Shown here one piece after another: positions 37,265 through 40,165 of a stretch of DNA of 40,165 nucleotides (positions are counted from its first letter, which is position 1; every line of letters starts with the position of its first letter). The stretch lies in the IMG/VR virus record IMGVR_UViG_3300044739_000089, positions 1 through 40,165 of that record. One strand, written 5' to 3'. The position numbers and the translations under genes were made by a program. The notes under the pieces were generated by a model, which saw nothing but the letters and a program-made list of their open reading frames with translations, made no database searches and had not been told where the DNA came from. Source of the stretch: a virus.

Positions 37265-37548
37265 GCGCCTCGCTCGCCCGGCGCCAGGACGAAAGCTGCG
37301 AGCGCTGCGGGCTCGAGCCCTGCGGCTGCCCCGAGGCCGCCGCCGCGATCGCGGCCGCGCCGCCCCCCGATTTCGGTCCGGACGAGCCCGGCCCGGCGCC
37401 GCCGGCCGCCGCGCCGGGCGAGGCCGCCGCCGCCTTCGCCGCCCGCCGTCTCGAGCTCGAGGCCACTCATGGCGGCAAAGCCTGCTGTCACCGCGAACGC
37501 CCCGCTTTGTGCATCCTGATCGACGCCGGCGGCCGGGAGGAAAGATAA
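37261..37548 (+). CDS. Cys-rich, Pro/Ala-rich small protein
   Basis: 95 residues. CERCGLEPCGC near residue 13-23 and ACCHRERPALC near the end suggest metal binding. The middle is Pro/Ala linker. The ATG overlaps the previous stop; the TAA overlaps the next ATG (TAATG). Not recognised. It resembles its upstream neighbour in having a short Cys cluster then acidic or Pro-rich text. Confidence 0.5.
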   Translation: MSASLARRQDESCERCGLEPCGCPEAAAAIAAAPPPDFGPDEPGPAPPAAAPGEAAAAFAARRLELEATHGGKACCHRERPALCILIDAGGREER

Positions 37549-38360
37549 TGTCCGAGAAGAAGCCCGACTTCGCCCCCCCCCAGGGCCGCCGGCCCTCGAT
37601 CGAGTGGGTTCCGCTGGCCGAACTAAGCATCGACCCGGCGTATCAGAGGTCCATCGAGAACTCCGCCTCGCGCAGGCTCATCGCCGTGATCGCTCGGGGC
37701 TGGAATTGGGACCTGTGCATGACGATCGCCGTGTCGCGCAGGCCTGACGACAGCCTGTTCGTGGTCGACGGTCAGCACCGGCTGGCTGCCGCGCGTCTGC
37801 GCGGCGACATTGATGCCATGCCTTGCTGCATCACACGTCGCGCCAGCGCCGCCGACGAAGCGACCTTGTTCATCGCGGCGAACCGAGCCCGCCGGCCGAT
37901 CAATGCCCTCGAGGATTTCCACGCCGCCCAAGCCGCGGGCGAGGAGGAGGCGGTCGCCATCGCCACTATGGTCAGCCACGCGGGCCTGCGTCTGGCCCGC
38001 GAGAAGGCTGTGAAATGGTACGCCGCCGGCGAGCTCGCGCACGTTCGTGGGCTTCGCGCCGCCTATCGCAATTTCGGTGCGAGAGTTCTAGCGGCCGCGC
38101 TGGAGACGATCGGCACCGCCTTCGCCGACCAGGTAATCGACAATAGCGGAGCGCTACTCGGCGCATTGCTGAAGATCCATGCGCAACCGCCGCAGCCATT
38201 CCGACAGGCAGTGCTGGCGGAGACGCTCGCCGGGGCCAGCCCCGCTAAGTGGAGCGTTCGGGCGCAGCTGCACCTCCTCACTGGCGGCCAGCAACGGATA
38301 GATGCTCTGAAGGGTGTGATCCTGGCCGCGTACGGCGTCAACGCGAGAGAGGCGGCATGA
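37548..38360 (+). CDS. ParB/sulfiredoxin-fold protein
   Basis: 270 residues; ATG has GGGAGGAAA upstream. The ParB N-terminal fold is clear: VPLAELSIDPAYQRS at residues 21-35 and VVDGQHRLAAARLRG at 72-86, with the catalytic-type DGQHR box. The C-terminal half is helical (REKAVKWYAAGELAHVRGLR). No ParA gene and no parS repeats are seen, so partition is unproven. Such genes in phages are often nuclease- or regulator-like. Confidence 0.7.
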   Translation: MSEKKPDFAPPQGRRPSIEWVPLAELSIDPAYQRSIENSASRRLIAVIARGWNWDLCMTIAVSRRPDDSLFVVDGQHRLAAARLRGDIDAMPCCITRRASAADEATLFIAANRARRPINALEDFHAAQAAGEEEAVAIATMVSHAGLRLAREKAVKWYAAGELAHVRGLRAAYRNFGARVLAAALETIGTAFADQVIDNSGALLGALLKIHAQPPQPFRQAVLAETLAGASPAKWSVRAQLHLLTGGQQRIDALKGVILAAYGVNAREAA

Positions 38361-38566
38361 CCGAAACCCGCACCGCCGCTCAAAAGCTTCACTCCGCCCA
38401 GATCGTCAAGGTACGGCTTGAGGGCACGAGCCTGTGGATCCGAGTCGACAAATGCGAGATCCACGCCGTCCGAGCGGCGCTCGGCGGCTGGGACCGGATC
38501 GAGGTCGACATGGTTCCCGGCGGGGGCAAGGCCATCGTCCTCGTCTCCATCCGGATGGCCGCATGA
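38357..38566 (+). CDS. Small unknown protein
   Basis: 69 residues, starting by ATGA overlap with the ParB-like gene. Alternating strand and turn pattern (VKVRLEGTSLWIRVDKCEIH, then KAIVLVSIRMAA), perhaps a small beta domain. Not recognised. Confidence 0.5.
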   Translation: MTETRTAAQKLHSAQIVKVRLEGTSLWIRVDKCEIHAVRAALGGWDRIEVDMVPGGGKAIVLVSIRMAA

Positions 38567-38727
38567 CCCGCGCCGGCAAGCTCGCGCTGCTCGATCGCGC
38601 CTGGGCGGACCTCAAGGCCGCGCGCGGCGAGCAGATTCCCGTCGCCGCGGCCTACACGCTCGGCCTGTCCCACGGCCTCTTCCCCGAAATCGACCGCGGC
38701 GAAGCGCCGCCTAAGGAACCCACATGA
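38563..38727 (+). CDS. Small helical protein, 54 residues
   Basis: MTRAGKLALLDRAWADLKAA, then YTLGLSHGLFPEIDRG. ATGA overlaps at both ends. Looks like a short two-helix protein; not recognised. Confidence 0.5.
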   Translation: MTRAGKLALLDRAWADLKAARGEQIPVAAAYTLGLSHGLFPEIDRGEAPPKEPT

Positions 38728-39053
38728 CGCGGCGCATTGTGAAGAATGGTCGCTATTGGGCGCTCGCCGACCAGATGCTCGGCGAATGGCTGGGTGAACG
38801 AGATGAGACCGGGCTCATCCAGGCCGTCGCAGCGGTGGACAAGGCGGCCTCCGAGCTTGTCGGTCACTCCGGTGTGGACGATGGCGACGACGAGTTGTTC
38901 GAAAAGGCGGAGTTCGTCCGCCAGTGCATGAGCGGGCGAGCCGCCGGCGACTCGATATCCCGGCTTCTGCGCGCCCGCGGCTTCCACAAAGCGGGCGTGA
39001 CAGGAAGCGCCCTCACTTATGATCGCCAGCCGCTCTACCGAAAAGCCTCATGA
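38724..39053 (+). CDS. Unknown acidic protein, 109 residues
   Basis: Helical and acidic (WLGERDETGLIQAVAAVDKA, then GVDDGDDELFEKAEFVRQCM). ATGA overlaps at both ends. Not recognised; lower GC than its neighbours. Confidence 0.5.
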   Translation: MTRRIVKNGRYWALADQMLGEWLGERDETGLIQAVAAVDKAASELVGHSGVDDGDDELFEKAEFVRQCMSGRAAGDSISRLLRARGFHKAGVTGSALTYDRQPLYRKAS

Positions 39054-39727
39054 CCCTGAAGCCCCTCGACTTCGACTTTTCGCTCATGTCGGACCTGTCG
39101 GTGCGGCCGCCCCACTCGGTGCCGGAGGAGGAGATGCTGGCCGAGGTCGAGCAGACGCTCGCCGACCGCTCCGTTTTCTACCGGCGCCAGGTCGAGCGAG
39201 GCAAGATGCGCGTCGACGAGGCCGAGCGCCACATCGCTTTGCTCGCCGACGTCGCCGCCGACCTTCGCGGCCGGCCGGCCGGCGAGCCCGCCGCTTTCGC
39301 CTGGGAGGCCAAGGTGCGCGAGCTGCGCCGGGAGATCGCCATCCGCCGCAACCGCTGGCCGAAGAGGATCGACAGCCACGTCGACCCGCTCGACCGCGCC
39401 ACCGCGGCCCGGCGCCTCGAGCAGCTCGACTCCGTCCATTTCCATTACTGGGTCCGCTTCGCCTTCGCCGACGATCTCGTCGCCGGCCTCGAGCCGCCGC
39501 ATTTCCTCGCCAGCGACGGGCGCCGCGGAGTCCTGCGCGGCTGGCAATGGCGGGCCTGGGCCTGGGAGCGCGACGCTCTCGCCCGCGGCGACCCCGCCGC
39601 CCGCCCGGCCATGGCCGGCTTCTACGCCGACGTCGCCGCCGGCGACGCCTGGGCCGCCGGGATCTGGAACCATTATCGTTTCTGCGCCGAGCGGCTCGGC
39701 TTCGCCGAACCCGCGCGCGCAGCTTGA
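39050..39727 (+). CDS. Unknown helical protein, 225 residues
   Basis: ATG overlaps the previous stop (ATGA). The sequence is helical and rich in Arg, Glu and aromatic residues (AEVEQTLADRSVFYRRQVER, then FHYWVRFAFADDLV and WQWRAWAWERDALARG). No catalytic motif is obvious. It is the last gene before a hairpin-marked gap, so it may end the main rightward cistron chain. Function unknown. Confidence 0.55.
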   Translation: MTLKPLDFDFSLMSDLSVRPPHSVPEEEMLAEVEQTLADRSVFYRRQVERGKMRVDEAERHIALLADVAADLRGRPAGEPAAFAWEAKVRELRREIAIRRNRWPKRIDSHVDPLDRATAARRLEQLDSVHFHYWVRFAFADDLVAGLEPPHFLASDGRRGVLRGWQWRAWAWERDALARGDPAARPAMAGFYADVAAGDAWAAGIWNHYRFCAERLGFAEPARAA

Positions 39728-39731
39728 GAGA

Positions 39732-39787
39732 TCCGGCAAGGTTGCCGGGTCGGGCGGCGGGTTTCTTTGTGAATGGACCCGCCGCCC
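39732..39787 (+). terminator. Two hairpins after the 225-residue gene
   Basis: CCGGCAA/TTGCCGG at about 39733-39748 (7 bp), followed by a perfect 11-bp stem GGGCGGCGGGT/ACCCGCCGCCC at 39752-39762 and 39777-39787. No T-run follows, so termination is unproven. They may mark the transcript boundary or stabilise its 3' end. Confidence 0.5.
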
Positions 39788-39824
39788 GCAATCGCTCCAC
39801 CGGGAGCGGCAAGAGGAGAAGAGC

Positions 39825-40078
39825 ATGTCCAAACCCGAAACCCACGGCCGCGCGATCGCCGTGCTCGAACGCGGCTTCGTCTTCGTCGGCGACGTCGCCA
39901 CGGACGATCGCTGGATCCGGATCGGCGGCGCTCGATCGATCATTCGCTGGGGAACCCAGAAACACCTCGCGCAACTTGCCAACGAGGGCCCGCAGAGCGG
40001 CACGAAACTGGGCGACGCGTCCGACGTCAAGGCACCCCTGAGCGCGCTGATCGCGATCCTTCCCGTGGATCCGGCCAA

Positions 40079-40091
<13 letters not shown>
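39825..40091 (+). CDS. Small unknown protein near the right end
   Basis: 88 residues; ATG has AGGAG 5 nt upstream. Beta-type start (GRAIAVLERGFVFVGDVATD) then helical text (GGARSIIRWGTQKHLAQLAN). It resembles the small phage proteins placed before Gly/Asp/Tyr repeat proteins; no function can be assigned. Its stop overlaps the partial repeat gene by 13 nt. Confidence 0.6.

Positions 40092-40165
<74 letters not shown>

Overview
The window reads as a near-complete genome of a tailed podovirus of the T7/BPP-1-like kind, about 40 kb and very rich in G and C. The host is probably an alphaproteobacterium, perhaps a sphingomonad. The base composition, the C/G-heavy third codon positions and a REP-like hairpin (21682-21708) whose complement encodes part of the familiar WVPAFAGMT peptide all point that way. 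The host call is inference.

Layout. Positions 24498 down to 1 (minus strand) hold packaging and virion genes in podovirus order: a probable small terminase, an HTH protein, TerL, a small conserved protein, a coiled-coil protein, portal, two small head proteins, scaffold, major capsid, a head/decoration protein, a small protein, tail tubular A and B, a GNAT-like protein, three or four internal/ejection proteins (one with a lytic transglycosylase-like domain), a tailspike, and a spanin-like membrane protein plus lipoprotein pair. One AT-richer plus-strand gene (3582-4487) is inserted against this direction. Positions 24499-25709 are a non-coding hub with REP-like repeats and GTTAC iterons, the best candidate for a replication origin. 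Positions 25710-33096 (minus) are a leftward early-type operon from a Cro-like protein through small genes and two repeat/beta-rich virion-like proteins to a Toprim primase, an XF1762-like protein and a D5/P4-type helicase. Positions 33205-33812 (plus) carry a CI-like repressor and a membrane protein. Positions 33902-40165 (plus) carry a rightward operon of small accessory genes, a GH24 lysozyme, a ParB-like protein and a truncated Gly-Asp repeat protein at the window end.

How it works together. Cro-like and CI-like genes diverge across a control region. The same site (CCARNNNGGAAAT) occurs twice there and twice over the promoter of the rightward operon, so one repressor could silence both early operons. 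No integrase, DNA polymerase or phage RNA polymerase is seen, so replication and transcription probably use host enzymes. If the phage is temperate, it either lacks or has lost integration or persists as a plasmid. Most genes are joined by ATGA, GTGA, TGATG or TAATG overlaps, suggesting translational coupling.

The most unusual signal is a pair of about 115-130 nt leaders with a 56-nt identical core, placed just upstream of the major capsid gene and of the tailspike gene. A hairpin in them shows compensatory base changes, so they look like a structured RNA element of late transcripts. Two reading frames are probably broken by single-base differences: the lipoprotein near 150-165, and a G10 tract at 27801-27810.
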